Part shown: in pieces, positions 45,901 to 54,449 of the stretch
Layout of the letters: the number at the start of each line of letters is the position of its first letter
How positions within the stretch are numbered: position 1 is the stretch's first letter
Source: Aquincola tertiaricarbonis
Lineage (GTDB): Bacteria > Pseudomonadota > Gammaproteobacteria > Burkholderiales > Burkholderiaceae_C
Direction: 5' to 3'
DNA: 64,000 nt
NCBI RefSeq assembly: GCF_023573145.1
Contig: NZ_CP097635.1
Coordinates: 1,736,001 to 1,800,000, forward strand
Translations under genes and position numbers: made by a program
Notes under the pieces: model-generated
Database searches by the model: none
Told to the model about the DNA's origin: nothing
What the model saw: only the letters and a program-made list of their open reading frames with translations

Positions 45901-46752
45901 ATGCCAGCGCCCGGCGCCCACCGCAGCACGGTTGCCGCCACGGCACTGCCGGGCGTGTTCGTCACCACGACCGACAGCGCGCGCAGTTTTCCGCGCCACT
46001 GGCACGGCGGCTACGGCCTGGGCCTGGTGGACCGCGGCGCGCAGAAGTCGGCCAGCGGCCGCGGCATGGTCGAGGCTTTTGCGGGGCAGTGCATCACCCA
46101 CAACCCGGGCGAGGTGCATGACGGCACCCCTATCGGCGACGCCGGCCGGCGCTGGCGCATGTTCCACATCGAGCCGGCCGCCCTGGCCCGCCTGCTGGGC
46201 CTGACGCAGGCCGCCAGCCTGGAGTGGCATGCGCCGGTCATCGACGCAGCAGCGCTGCGCGTGACGCTGGATCAGGCCTTTGCAGCCGCTGAAGCGGCAT
46301 CGGGTGCGGCACCGCACGCCGGCGCCGCGGCCCCGGCCTTGCTGGAAGAGGGCCTGGTGCTGGCCTTCGGCCGCAGCTTTGAACGTACCCCGGCACCGCG
46401 ACCGGCCCGGGCCGACGAAGGCCACCTGACCCGGGTGGTCGAGCGCCTGGCCGACGACCTGGCGCAGGCGCCCACGCTGGATGAACTGGCGGCCTTGGCA
46501 GGCACCACCCGGTATACGCTGGTGCGGCAGTTCGGCCGCCGGCATGGTTTGCCGCCCATGGCCTGGGGGCAGCAGTGGCGGCTGCAGCGTGCGCGCGACC
46601 GCATGGCCGCCGGCTGGTCGCTGGCCGACACCGCGATGGCCTGCGGCTTCAGCGACCAGAGCCACCTGACGCGTGTCTTCACCCGCCAGTTCGGCTACAC
46701 CCCCGGGGCCTGGCGCAGGGCCGTGGGCCGCAGCCACCCGGGCGCGCAATAA
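45901..46752 (+). CDS. AraC-family transcriptional regulator
   Basis: 283 residues from ATG 45901, one base after the isomerase stop. An N-terminal cupin-like sensing domain (FPRHWHGGYGLGLVDRG, then HNPGEVHDG) is followed by an Ala-rich linker and two helix-turn-helix motifs at the C terminus (TLDELAALAGTTRYTLVRQF; SLADTAMACGFSDQSHLTRV). It probably regulates either the preceding cluster or the EamA exporter gene that starts 41 bases downstream. Regulators of this subtype often control LysE/EamA exporters. Confidence 0.9.
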   Translation: MPAPGAHRSTVAATALPGVFVTTTDSARSFPRHWHGGYGLGLVDRGAQKSASGRGMVEAFAGQCITHNPGEVHDGTPIGDAGRRWRMFHIEPAALARLLGLTQAASLEWHAPVIDAAALRVTLDQAFAAAEAASGAAPHAGAAAPALLEEGLVLAFGRSFERTPAPRPARADEGHLTRVVERLADDLAQAPTLDELAALAGTTRYTLVRQFGRRHGLPPMAWGQQWRLQRARDRMAAGWSLADTAMACGFSDQSHLTRVFTRQFGYTPGAWRRAVGRSHPGAQ

Positions 46753-46792
46753 CGTTCTAGATCGGCGGCGGCGCAGGCGACATCCTGCGGGC

Positions 46793-47800
46793 ATGTCGAC
46801 CTCCAGTCCTCCTTCTTCTTCCACCCCGGGCGGCCGCGCGCCGCTGTGGGGCCCCGTGCTGTGCGGTGCCGCCATGGCCACGGTGGGCACATCGGTGGTG
46901 GCCAGCAAGCTCATCGGCGTGCAGATCGAACCTTTTGCCGCCACCGCGCTGCGGCACCTGCTGGCCTTGCCGGTGCTGCTGCTGCTGTGTGTGCTCTTTC
47001 GCCCGGCATGGCCCCGGCCTGACCGGCGCGATGCGTGGATCCTGCTGATGCAGGCCGCATCGGGCAGCGTGGGCTACACCGCGTTGCTGATCGCCGGCAC
47101 CGCCATGGTCAGCGCGGCCGATGCCGGCGTGGTGACCGGCACGCTGCCCGCCATGGCGGCCCTGTTTGCGATCGTGATCCTGGGTGAGCGGCCCGGCGTC
47201 GCCGCGCTGCTGGGCATTGCGCTGGCCACCGCCGGGGTGCTGCTGCTGTCGGCGGGTGTGGGTGCGGGCCAGGGCAAGCAGCTGCCGCATCGCGGCCTGG
47301 GCATCGGGCTGGTGACGGCGGCCGTGGCTTGCGAAGTCATCTTCATCCTGGGGCAGCGCCGGCTGCGCAGCACCATCGAACCGCTGGCCATGGCCACCTT
47401 GATGTCGGCGGGCGGCCTGCTGCTGTCGTTGCCGGCCGCTGCCGTCGCCTGGGCGCTCGGGTCGCCGCGTCCTGCGCTCGGTGCATCGGGCCAGTGGTCG
47501 GCGCTGGCCGCGATCGCCTGGTACGCCTGGGTGCCCACCGTCATCGGCTTCTGGCTCTGGTACGCGGGTGCCCGCCGGGCCACGGCCACACAAGCTGCGC
47601 TGTCCACCGCCTGGCTGCCTGTGGTGGCGGTCATCGGGGCTGCCGCCGTGCTGGGTGAGGCGCTCACCCCCACGCAGCTGATGGCGCTGGGTCTGGTGCT
47701 GGCGGGTGCGCTCGTGGGCGCAAGACCGCCTCACCAGCCGCTGGAGCCCGGCCCGCCCTTGAACGGCCCCACCAGTTCGGGCGTCACCCAGCCGCCGTAG
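46793..47800 (+). CDS. EamA/DMT-superfamily transporter
   Basis: 335 residues from ATG 46793. Ten hydrophobic segments in two EamA halves are visible, with GTAMVSAADAGVVTGTLPAM ending the first and ATQAALSTAWLPVVAVIG in the second. It is likely an exporter of amino acids or metabolites. The last 70 bases overlap the 3' end of the convergent DUF427 gene, and the C-terminal Pro-rich tail is encoded entirely within this overlap. Confidence 0.88.
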   Translation: MSTSSPPSSSTPGGRAPLWGPVLCGAAMATVGTSVVASKLIGVQIEPFAATALRHLLALPVLLLLCVLFRPAWPRPDRRDAWILLMQAASGSVGYTALLIAGTAMVSAADAGVVTGTLPAMAALFAIVILGERPGVAALLGIALATAGVLLLSAGVGAGQGKQLPHRGLGIGLVTAAVACEVIFILGQRRLRSTIEPLAMATLMSAGGLLLSLPAAAVAWALGSPRPALGASGQWSALAAIAWYAWVPTVIGFWLWYAGARRATATQAALSTAWLPVVAVIGAAAVLGEALTPTQLMALGLVLAGALVGARPPHQPLEPGPPLNGPTSSGVTQPP

Positions 47801-48300
47801 AAGCCGCCGGGCTGGGGCGTCACCGGCTGGCCGCCGACGCGGCAGTCCAGGCCTTCGGCGTAGAAGGCCACGCAATCGGCAATGGCCTCGGCGCCGGCCA
47901 GCGGTTGCGGGTAGCTCCAGGCGATGCGGTCGAGCCGGCGGCCCTCGTGCACCAGGCTCCAGTACTGGGCCGGGCCCTTCCATTCGCAGAACGAGCTGCC
48001 GTCGGCCCGCTGCAGCAGGCTGCGGTCCACGTCGGCCCAGGGGATGTAGAAGCTGGGCGGGTGCGAGGTTTCCAGCAGCCGGATGGCCCGGTGCGTGCGT
48101 GCCACCGGCAGGCCGTGCCAGTGGATGGTCACCTCGCGCGCATCGGGCACCAGCGCGGGCGGGCGCGGGTAGTCCCACACCGATTCCTGGCCGGGGCCGG
48201 GCTCGGCCGCAAAGGCAGGGCGGCGTGCGCCGCGCCAGGTCCAGTGGTCGCGGGCGGCGGCCAGCCAGGCGGGCAGCTGGTCTGCAGGTACCTGGCTCAT
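47731..48300 (-). CDS. DUF427 domain-containing protein
   Basis: 189 residues. The DUF427 core is recognisable by ESVWDYPRPPALVPD, PPSFYIPWADVD and WSYPQPLAGAEAIADCVAFY. The function is unknown in bacteria. The 3' end overlaps the EamA gene by 70 bases on the opposite strand. A small membrane-protein gene lies 17 bases upstream on the same strand. Confidence 0.85.
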   Translation of the reverse strand: MSQVPADQLPAWLAAARDHWTWRGARRPAFAAEPGPGQESVWDYPRPPALVPDAREVTIHWHGLPVARTHRAIRLLETSHPPSFYIPWADVDRSLLQRADGSSFCEWKGPAQYWSLVHEGRRLDRIAWSYPQPLAGAEAIADCVAFYAEGLDCRVGGQPVTPQPGGFYGGWVTPELVGPFKGGPGSSGW

Positions 48301-48317
48301 CGCGACATGCGCCCGGT

Positions 48318-48470
48318 TCAGGGCTTCGGCGGCGCCGCGTTCACCGCGGTGGCTGCAGCCTTCTGCTTGCGCTTCTTGCCCTCGTCATAGTGCCACTTGA
48401 TGGCGAAGAACATGCCCGTGCCGAAAACGGTGAGCTTGAAGATGACGAGGAAGATCGGAACCCATTCCAT
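48318..48470 (-). CDS. Small single-span membrane protein (50 aa)
   Basis: 50 residues from ATG 48470 (MEWVPIFLVIFKLTVFGTGM). One transmembrane helix is followed by a lysine-rich cytoplasmic tail (HYDEGKKRKQK). Codon use has the strong G/C third positions of the region. It lies just upstream of the DUF427 gene and may share its transcript. The function is unknown. Confidence 0.65.
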   Translation of the reverse strand: MEWVPIFLVIFKLTVFGTGMFFAIKWHYDEGKKRKQKAAATAVNAAPPKP

Positions 48471-48565
48471 GGCGGGGGTGCTCGCAGCTTGCGGGTGATG
48501 CGGTGTCACCCGATTATCGATCCGGCCCACCAGCCCCAGGCGCAGGGCCGCAGGTGCGGGGCCTG

Positions 48566-49291
48566 TCAGCAGCTGGCGCCCGAGGCCAGGGTCTGCAGTT
48601 CGTCGGGCCGCAGGATGCGGATCTCGCGATGGTCCACGGCCACCACGCCGTCCTTGCGCAGCTTGGCGAAGGTGCGGCTCACGGTCTCGATGGTCATGCC
48701 CAGGTAGTTGCCGATCTCTTCGCGGCTCATGCGCAGCAGCATGTCGGCCGGGGCAAAGCCGCGGGCCTGCAGCCGCTTGGCCAGGCTCAGCAGAAAGGCG
48801 GCCAGCCGCTGCTCGGCGCGCATGCCGCCCAGCATCAGCATCACGCCCTGCTCACGCACGATCTCGCGGCTCATCACCCGGTGCACGCGGCGCTGCAGCT
48901 CGGCCGACTGGCGCGAGGCGTCTTCCAGTTCGGCGAAGGGGATGACGCAGATCTGCGAATCTTCCAGCGCGCTGGCGGTGGCGCTGTGCGCACCGGTGCC
49001 GATGCCGTCCATGCCCAGCAGCTCGCCGGTGGTCTGAAAGCCGGTGATCTGCTCACGCCCCTCGGCGGTGGTGATGCTGGTCTTGAAAAAGCCCGCTCGC
49101 ACCGCGAACAGCGCGGTGAAACGGTCACCGGCGCTGAAGGCCGCGGCGCCACGCAGCACCGGGCGGCGCTCGCTGATGGCGTCGTCCAGCCGCGCCATGT
49201 CTTCGGCCGACAGGCCCACCGGCAGGCACAGCTCGCGCAGGTTGCAGTGCGAGCAGGCCACCTGCGCGCGTGAACTCGAGGCTGTGGACAT
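48566..49291 (-). CDS. fnr: FNR-type oxygen-responsive regulator
   Basis: 241 residues from ATG 49291; an upstream in-frame start at 49351 lacks support. Iron-sulphur cysteines are placed as in FNR: C13, C16 and C22 (CSHCNLRELC) and an internal C115 (DSQICVIPF). The cNMP-like domain precedes a helix-turn-helix with the FNR recognition residues E--SR in MTIETVSRTF. It should bind FNR boxes (TTGAT-N4-ATCAA) under low oxygen. The symbol follows the family; local orthologues are also called anr or btr. Confidence 0.9.
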   Translation of the reverse strand: MSTASSSRAQVACSHCNLRELCLPVGLSAEDMARLDDAISERRPVLRGAAAFSAGDRFTALFAVRAGFFKTSITTAEGREQITGFQTTGELLGMDGIGTGAHSATASALEDSQICVIPFAELEDASRQSAELQRRVHRVMSREIVREQGVMLMLGGMRAEQRLAAFLLSLAKRLQARGFAPADMLLRMSREEIGNYLGMTIETVSRTFAKLRKDGVVAVDHREIRILRPDELQTLASGASC

Positions 49292-49400
49292 GGCTTGCTC
49301 CGGGGACGACGACAACAAGGCCGAGCGTAACGCGCCCCGGGTCAGGCCCACCAGCGGGATTGCGCCGTGAATCCGCCGGTGTTGCCTGCCTGGCCCCGCC

Positions 49401-51911
49401 TTACTCGCGCACCCGCGTCACCACCAGGGCCGGGTCGGCGGCGATCTCCGCCTCGGTGAACGGCACGCGCAGCCATTGCCCGGCGGCATAGCGGCGGGTG
49501 TAGTCGGCATGGTGGGGCGAAGCCGGGTCGTCCGACAGCGAGAAGGTGAGGAAGGTGTGCGCCTGCACACCACCGGGCTGGAAGGCCACGATCTGCATGT
49601 AGCTGTTGCCGTTCGGGTCTTCGTCCATCGAATAGCCGCCCTGCTCGATGCGCTTTTCGGAGCAGGCAATGGTGAAGTAGCCGTTGGCGCCGCAGCCACC
49701 GAAGAGGCCGATGCGCTCGCCGTTGCGGGTGGCGAACAGCACCTGGCTGCGCGGCGCATCCACCGCAAAGCCGCTTTGCTGCACCCGGTAAACCGCCGCG
49801 GCAAAGGCCTGGCGCAGCGCGGTGGGGTCGGTGGTGTTCAGCCCGCGCGGTGTGTTCAGCGGATCGGCTGCGCTGAAGGGCACCGTGTACAGCTGCGCCG
49901 CCGGCAGGCGCTGGGCGCGGTTCATGAACTCGTCCCACACGTGGGTGCCGCGGGCATCGGCCGTGCCGCGGCCGTTCCAGGCGGCCAGGGTGCTGCAGGC
50001 CAGCGCCACGTCCACGTTCACCGCCGGGCTGATGGCGGTGCCGGTCAGCGGGTCGGCCGAGAGGGTGATGGGCGCGGCCGGGCTGCCGCTGCACACCGCG
50101 GCCAGTGCCGCGTCCTTGAACAGCTCGGCGGTCAGCACCCGGCTGTCCAGCGTCATCTGCTGCAGCACCTCGGGCGTGGCCTTGTTGCCGGCGTAACCGT
50201 CGGTGCCGGCCAGCCGGCGCTGCACCATCAGGTGGCCCAGGCGCGTGCGCAGCGACTGGGCCTGCGTGCCCGCCGGGCCGATGATGTCAGGGTAGCCCGT
50301 CAGCGGTTCGGTGGGGTTGGCCAGCCAGTAGCTGTCGTTCATGTTGGCCACGTAGTCGCGCCGCAGCAGCGAAGGCATGCGCGAGGCACCGATGGCCCCG
50401 GGCTGGCGCGAGTCGGCATCGGTCTGCCAGTCGCAGGCGGCGCGTGAGCCGTCGAAGAACGGCACGCGCGGCAGCGCCGACGCCACCGCCTGGCCAAAGG
50501 GCGTGGTGCAGCTGGCCACCTGCTGCGGCGAGACATTGGGCATGGCACCGATGTCGGCATACCAGGCCCGTGCGTCGCCGCGGCCCACCGCCACGGTGTT
50601 AACCCAGGGAATGGCCGCTTCCTCGCGCTGGATCTGCGCAAACGCCTCCAGCGATTCGGCCTGCGACCAGCGCATCCAGTTGCGGAAGGTGCGGTAGTTG
50701 CCGGCGTTGATGTCGCGGATGGCAAAGGCGGTGCTGCCCGTCCAGGCCAGCGCCGGATTGAGCGAGGCCAGGTTGACCAGCGGCCCGTACTCCGAGGTGT
50801 AGAGCGTGCGCGTCACCTCGCTCAGCGTGCCGTCGGCGCCCAGGCTTTGCACGGTGATGCTGCGCGCCGTCATCGGCACCCGCACGCCGTCCTTCAGGTA
50901 GGCCGTGGGTTCACCCGAAGCCAGCGTGAGCTGGAAGAAGCCGAAGCGCCGCGCGGTGCTGACGGTGTGGCTCCAGGCCACGTTGTCGTTGAAGCCGATC
51001 AGCACCAGCGGCACGCCCAGGAACGAGGCACCGCTGACGTTGAGCTTGCCCGGGATGGTGAGCTGCGCCTGGTAGAAGCGGTCGGGCCCGCGCCAGTACC
51101 AGTGCGGGTTGCCCAGCAGCAGGGGCACATCGCTGGCATCGGCCCCGAAGCCATACATGTTGCTGCCCACGCCTTCCTCACCACCCACCTGCAACGGCAG
51201 CTGCGCAAATGCCCGCGCAATGGCCTGGCGCTGCTGGCGGCTCAGGGCCGCCACGCGGGCCGGCGCCGCCGCAGGCGCGGCGGCGGCCGGTGCCAGCGCA
51301 TTGGCGATCTGCGGCACGAAGTTGCTGTAGCCCCCCGCGAAGTTGGTGGCGTACAGCCGGCGGTAGACGTCGTCGGTGGTGGCGGGCTGCAACCAGCCTG
51401 CGCTGGCACAGGCGGCATGCCCGCTGGCCTTGCCGGCCTTCAGGTCGGCCACCTGGCGGTTGTAGCCGGCCACGAAGCCTTCGATCAACGTGGCCACGTC
51501 GGCGGGCTGGGCGCCGCGGAAGGCCGCCACCGCCTCGGCCGACAGCACGTGGCGATGGAAGAAGTCGGCGTCCAGGTTGCGCGGCCGGCCGGCGGTGCCG
51601 CTGCTGCTCAGCAACGCATCGGGGCCGAACCAGCGCGCGCGTTCGCCCCGGTAGGTGACGAAGCTTTCGGCGATGGTGCACAGGTTGTCCTGCGCCTGCG
51701 CCAGCCCGAAGCCGTAGCCCAGGCTGCCCCAGTCGTCGGCCTTGATGTGCGGCACGCCCATGGTGGTGCGGCGGATCTCGGCGCTGTAGCGCGCGTTGTC
51801 GTCGCCGCCCCCACCGCCGAAGCAGCCGGCCAGCAGGCCCAGGGCCGTGAACAGCAGCAGGCCGGGAACGGCATGCGAACGATGTGGCGCCACGTACTTC
51901 TCCCGCTTCAT
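49401..51911 (-). CDS. Penicillin acylase-family lipoprotein (N-acylhomoserine lactone acylase-like)
   Basis: 836 residues from ATG 51911. A lipoprotein signal ends in LLAGC (C30), followed by a Gly run. This is an Ntn-hydrolase of the penicillin/AHL acylase group. The autocatalytic site is G-S250 in GVGSNMYGFG, the nucleophile of the beta chain. LLLGNPHWYW and GVPLVLIGFNDNVAWSHTV are typical of PvdQ/AhlM/aculeacin acylase relatives. It probably removes acyl chains from amides such as quorum-sensing lactones or antibiotics at the outer membrane or in the periplasm. No LuxI/LuxR genes are in the window. Confidence 0.87.
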   Translation of the reverse strand: MKREKYVAPHRSHAVPGLLLFTALGLLAGCFGGGGGDDNARYSAEIRRTTMGVPHIKADDWGSLGYGFGLAQAQDNLCTIAESFVTYRGERARWFGPDALLSSSGTAGRPRNLDADFFHRHVLSAEAVAAFRGAQPADVATLIEGFVAGYNRQVADLKAGKASGHAACASAGWLQPATTDDVYRRLYATNFAGGYSNFVPQIANALAPAAAAPAAAPARVAALSRQQRQAIARAFAQLPLQVGGEEGVGSNMYGFGADASDVPLLLGNPHWYWRGPDRFYQAQLTIPGKLNVSGASFLGVPLVLIGFNDNVAWSHTVSTARRFGFFQLTLASGEPTAYLKDGVRVPMTARSITVQSLGADGTLSEVTRTLYTSEYGPLVNLASLNPALAWTGSTAFAIRDINAGNYRTFRNWMRWSQAESLEAFAQIQREEAAIPWVNTVAVGRGDARAWYADIGAMPNVSPQQVASCTTPFGQAVASALPRVPFFDGSRAACDWQTDADSRQPGAIGASRMPSLLRRDYVANMNDSYWLANPTEPLTGYPDIIGPAGTQAQSLRTRLGHLMVQRRLAGTDGYAGNKATPEVLQQMTLDSRVLTAELFKDAALAAVCSGSPAAPITLSADPLTGTAISPAVNVDVALACSTLAAWNGRGTADARGTHVWDEFMNRAQRLPAAQLYTVPFSAADPLNTPRGLNTTDPTALRQAFAAAVYRVQQSGFAVDAPRSQVLFATRNGERIGLFGGCGANGYFTIACSEKRIEQGGYSMDEDPNGNSYMQIVAFQPGGVQAHTFLTFSLSDDPASPHHADYTRRYAAGQWLRVPFTEAEIAADPALVVTRVRE

Positions 51912-52035
51912 GTTCGGTGTTCGCGCCGGCAGCGGCCGGCAGCGCCAGGGCATGCTAAGCAAAAGCAGGCGCCTGCGATGTTGGTAGTGACGCGGGGGTG
52001 GCCCTGATGCCAAAGCCCGGCGTTAGAGTGCGCCG

Positions 52036-52641
52036 ATGAGCTGGATGGAGCACCGACTGCTGCAGATGCTGCCCCGTGCATCGGCCGCCCTGCGGCGGCA
52101 ACTGGTCGCACGGGTGCAATCCGTGACCCTGGACAAGGGCCAGCTGCTGCTGCCGGCCGGCACACGCTGGCAGCACCTGTGGTGGGTGGAGCAGGGGGCG
52201 CTGCGGCTGTACTACCTCGACCGGCAAGGCGCCGAGGCCAACAAGAACTTCATGCTGGAAGGCCAGTGCCTGTGGCCGGTGACGCCGCGGCTGCGGGACG
52301 AGCCGGCCGACTTCTTCATCGCCGCGCTGGAGCCCACCCGCGTGCACGCACTGGCGATGGCCGATGCACAGGCTGTGCTGGCCGATGAGCCCGACTGGGT
52401 GGCGCTGCAGCTGCAGGCCCTGCAGCAGCTGCTGGACGAGAAGCTGTGGCGCGAGCACCTGTTCCTGCAGTGCACGCCGGCCCAGCGCTACCTGGCCTTG
52501 CGCGCCGCCCGGCCACAGTGGTGCCAGCGCCTGCCGCTGCGCCACCAGGCGGCCTGGCTGGGCATCACCGATGTGTCCTTGTCGCGGCTGCGCAAGCGGC
52601 TGGGCCTGTTGGACGAAGGCAAGCCGCCGGCCGGCCCTTAA
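52036..52641 (+). CDS. Crp/Fnr-family cyclic-nucleotide-binding-type regulator
   Basis: 201 residues. The cNMP-binding beta-roll comes first (VTLDKGQLLLPAGTRWQHLW), and a C-terminal helical region with RHQAAWLGITDVSLSRLRKR resembles the Crp helix-turn-helix. The subgroup is the compact Bacteroidetes/proteobacterial type that lacks clear cAMP ligands. It is followed after 44 bases by a DUF1772-like membrane protein that it may control. Confidence 0.82.
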   Translation: MSWMEHRLLQMLPRASAALRRQLVARVQSVTLDKGQLLLPAGTRWQHLWWVEQGALRLYYLDRQGAEANKNFMLEGQCLWPVTPRLRDEPADFFIAALEPTRVHALAMADAQAVLADEPDWVALQLQALQQLLDEKLWREHLFLQCTPAQRYLALRAARPQWCQRLPLRHQAAWLGITDVSLSRLRKRLGLLDEGKPPAGP

Positions 52642-52685
52642 CCGCTGTTAAGGCGGCCTGAGGCGCGCGCGGCCACAGTGCCGGC

Positions 52686-53198
52686 ATGCGCAACAAGCTC
52701 CTGCATGCCGCCCGCTGGTCCCTGGCCTTCCAGGTGATGGCCGTGTTCAACCTGGGCTGGATGGCCGGCTTCTTTGCCACCTACAGCGGCAACGTGAGCC
52801 TGGCCTTGCAGGGCCTGGACGGGCCCACCTATGCCTTGGTGCAGTCGGCACTCAACCGGCATGTGCGCCATGCCGCCTTTTTCGCCAGCTTCTTCCTGCC
52901 GCCGCTGTGGTGCCTGCTGGCCTTGCTGCCTGCGTGGCGGGGGCGTGGTGCCTGGGGCGGATGCCTGCTGGTGGCCGGGCTGCTGTATGCCGCCGGCATC
53001 GTGCTGTTCACGCGGCAGGTGAACCTGCCGCTGAACGCCTACACCGAGTCGTGGTCGCTGCAGCAGTTGCCGGCCGACTGGGCGCTGGTACGCGCACGCT
53101 GGAACCTGGCCAACCATGCCCGCACCGCGGTCAGTGCGCTGGCCTTTCTGCTGGCCATCGCGTCGTTGGCCTGCCGCCGGGCCGCCCCAAGGGACTGA
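52686..53198 (+). CDS. DUF1772-like four-helix membrane protein
   Basis: 170 residues with four hydrophobic segments (about 12-35, 60-85, 90-112, 145-165) and the conserved NARWNLANHARTA-type segment (here VRARWNLANHARTAVSALAF). DUF1772/anthrone-oxygenase-like proteins have unclear bacterial function. The last eight codons lie inside the first copy of a tandem extragenic repeat. Confidence 0.7.
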   Translation: MRNKLLHAARWSLAFQVMAVFNLGWMAGFFATYSGNVSLALQGLDGPTYALVQSALNRHVRHAAFFASFFLPPLWCLLALLPAWRGRGAWGGCLLVAGLLYAAGIVLFTRQVNLPLNAYTESWSLQQLPADWALVRARWNLANHARTAVSALAFLLAIASLACRRAAPRD

Positions 53199-53315
53199 AC
53201 GGCCGCCTTGGGGGTAGCGAGCGCAGCGAGCTTGGGGGCGACATCAGTCCCGCCGGGCCGCCCCAAGGGACTGAACGGCCCCCCCGGGGGGTAGCGAGCG
53301 CAGCGAGCTTGGGGG
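53175..53315. repeat. Two tandem copies of a 76-bp extragenic repeat
   Basis: Copies start at 53175 and 53251 with CGCCGGGCCGCCCCAAGGGA and run through TAGCGAGCGCAGCGAGCTT plus a G-run. The second ends at about 53315. Each copy can pair CCCCAAG with CTTGGGG. The unit sits between convergent genes and may act as a bidirectional terminator. Confidence 0.8.
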
Positions 53316-53321
53316 CTAGTT

Positions 53322-54311
53322 TCACTCTGCGGTGATGCCGCGTGCCTTGACGATGCCGCGGAACAGCCGGGTTTCGGCCTGCACCACGCCGCGGTAGGCC
53401 GCGGGTGTCAGCGGCACCGCGTCGGCGCCCAGTTCGGTGAAGCGGCGCTGCGTTTCTGGCAGGGCCAGCGCCTTGTTCAGCTCGCGGTTGAACAGTTCCA
53501 CCGCCGCCGCCGGCAGCCCGGCCGGGGCATAGACGCCGAAGCGGGTGTCGGCCACCACGTCGGCATAGCCCAGCTCTTCGAAGGTGGGGATGGTCGGTGC
53601 GCTGCTGCTGCGCTGGCGGCTGGCCACGGCCAGCACCTTGAGCTTGCCCGCCTTCATCGAAGGCAGCACCGTGCCGGGCGCGAAGGCGAAGTCCACCTGC
53701 CCGGCCATCACGTCCTGGATGGCCGGGGCCGCGCCGCGGTAAGGCACGTGGGCGGCCGTGATGCCGGCCGCCTGCTTGAACAGCTCGCCGGCCAGGTGCG
53801 GCGTGGTGCCCACTCCGGCCGAACCGTAGCTCAGCGTGTCGGGGTGGGCCTTGGCATGGGCCACCAGGTCCTTGAGCGTGTTCACCGGCAGGCCGGGCCG
53901 CGCGATGAGGAACAGCAGCGAGTTGGCCAGCTGGCCCACCGGCTGCAGGTCCTTGTCGAAGTCCACCGGCATGCGGGCGAACATCGCGGGGTTGACCGAT
54001 TCGGTGGTGGAGGTGGTCACCAGCAGGCTGTGGCCGTCCTTGCCGTTGGCCACCACCTCGCTGGCCGCCAGGTTGCCGGCAGCGCCGGCCCGGTTGTCCA
54101 CGACCAGGGTCTGGCCCAGCGCCGCCGCCAGCGTGGGCTGCACCACGCGGCACATCACGTCGGCCAGCCCGCCGGGCGGAAAGGCCACCACCAGCCGCAA
54201 GGACTTGTGCGGCCAGGCCGCTGACTGGGCCCAGGCGGGCAGGGCGGTGGCCAGGCCCGCCAGCAGCAGCTGGCGGCGTGGCAAGGCGGGCAGGTCGCGG
54301 CACATGGGCAT
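53322..54311 (-). CDS. Bug-type (TctC family) solute-binding receptor
   Basis: 329 residues. The signal sequence is PRRQLLLAGLATALPAWAQS with cleavage near AWA/AQS. The Bug core has FPPGGLADVMCRVVQ, HVPYRGAAPAIQDVMAGQ and RFGVYAPAGLP. The ligand is unknown. It has no TctAB neighbours and is an orphan receptor like the one at 44491-45489, with which it shares the fold but only moderate similarity. A tandem repeat precedes its stop on the opposite side. Confidence 0.9.
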   Translation of the reverse strand: MPMCRDLPALPRRQLLLAGLATALPAWAQSAAWPHKSLRLVVAFPPGGLADVMCRVVQPTLAAALGQTLVVDNRAGAAGNLAASEVVANGKDGHSLLVTTSTTESVNPAMFARMPVDFDKDLQPVGQLANSLLFLIARPGLPVNTLKDLVAHAKAHPDTLSYGSAGVGTTPHLAGELFKQAAGITAAHVPYRGAAPAIQDVMAGQVDFAFAPGTVLPSMKAGKLKVLAVASRQRSSSAPTIPTFEELGYADVVADTRFGVYAPAGLPAAAVELFNRELNKALALPETQRRFTELGADAVPLTPAAYRGVVQAETRLFRGIVKARGITAE

Positions 54312-54449
54312 CCCCGAGGTCGGCTAAAGGCCATTCCATGGTGCGCAAGCAGCCAAGCCATGGCTATCCAGCTCCCGCAGCGGCTGTCCGCTTTGCGCCG
54401 GGTTGGCCGGCCCCGGCGCGTACGATGCACGTGCCGCCCGAACAACTGC

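Noticed and set aside
44491..54311. The two Bug receptors as parts of complete TctABC transporters
   Set aside because: No TctA- or TctB-like membrane protein is encoded anywhere near them; they are orphan receptors, as is common in this order.
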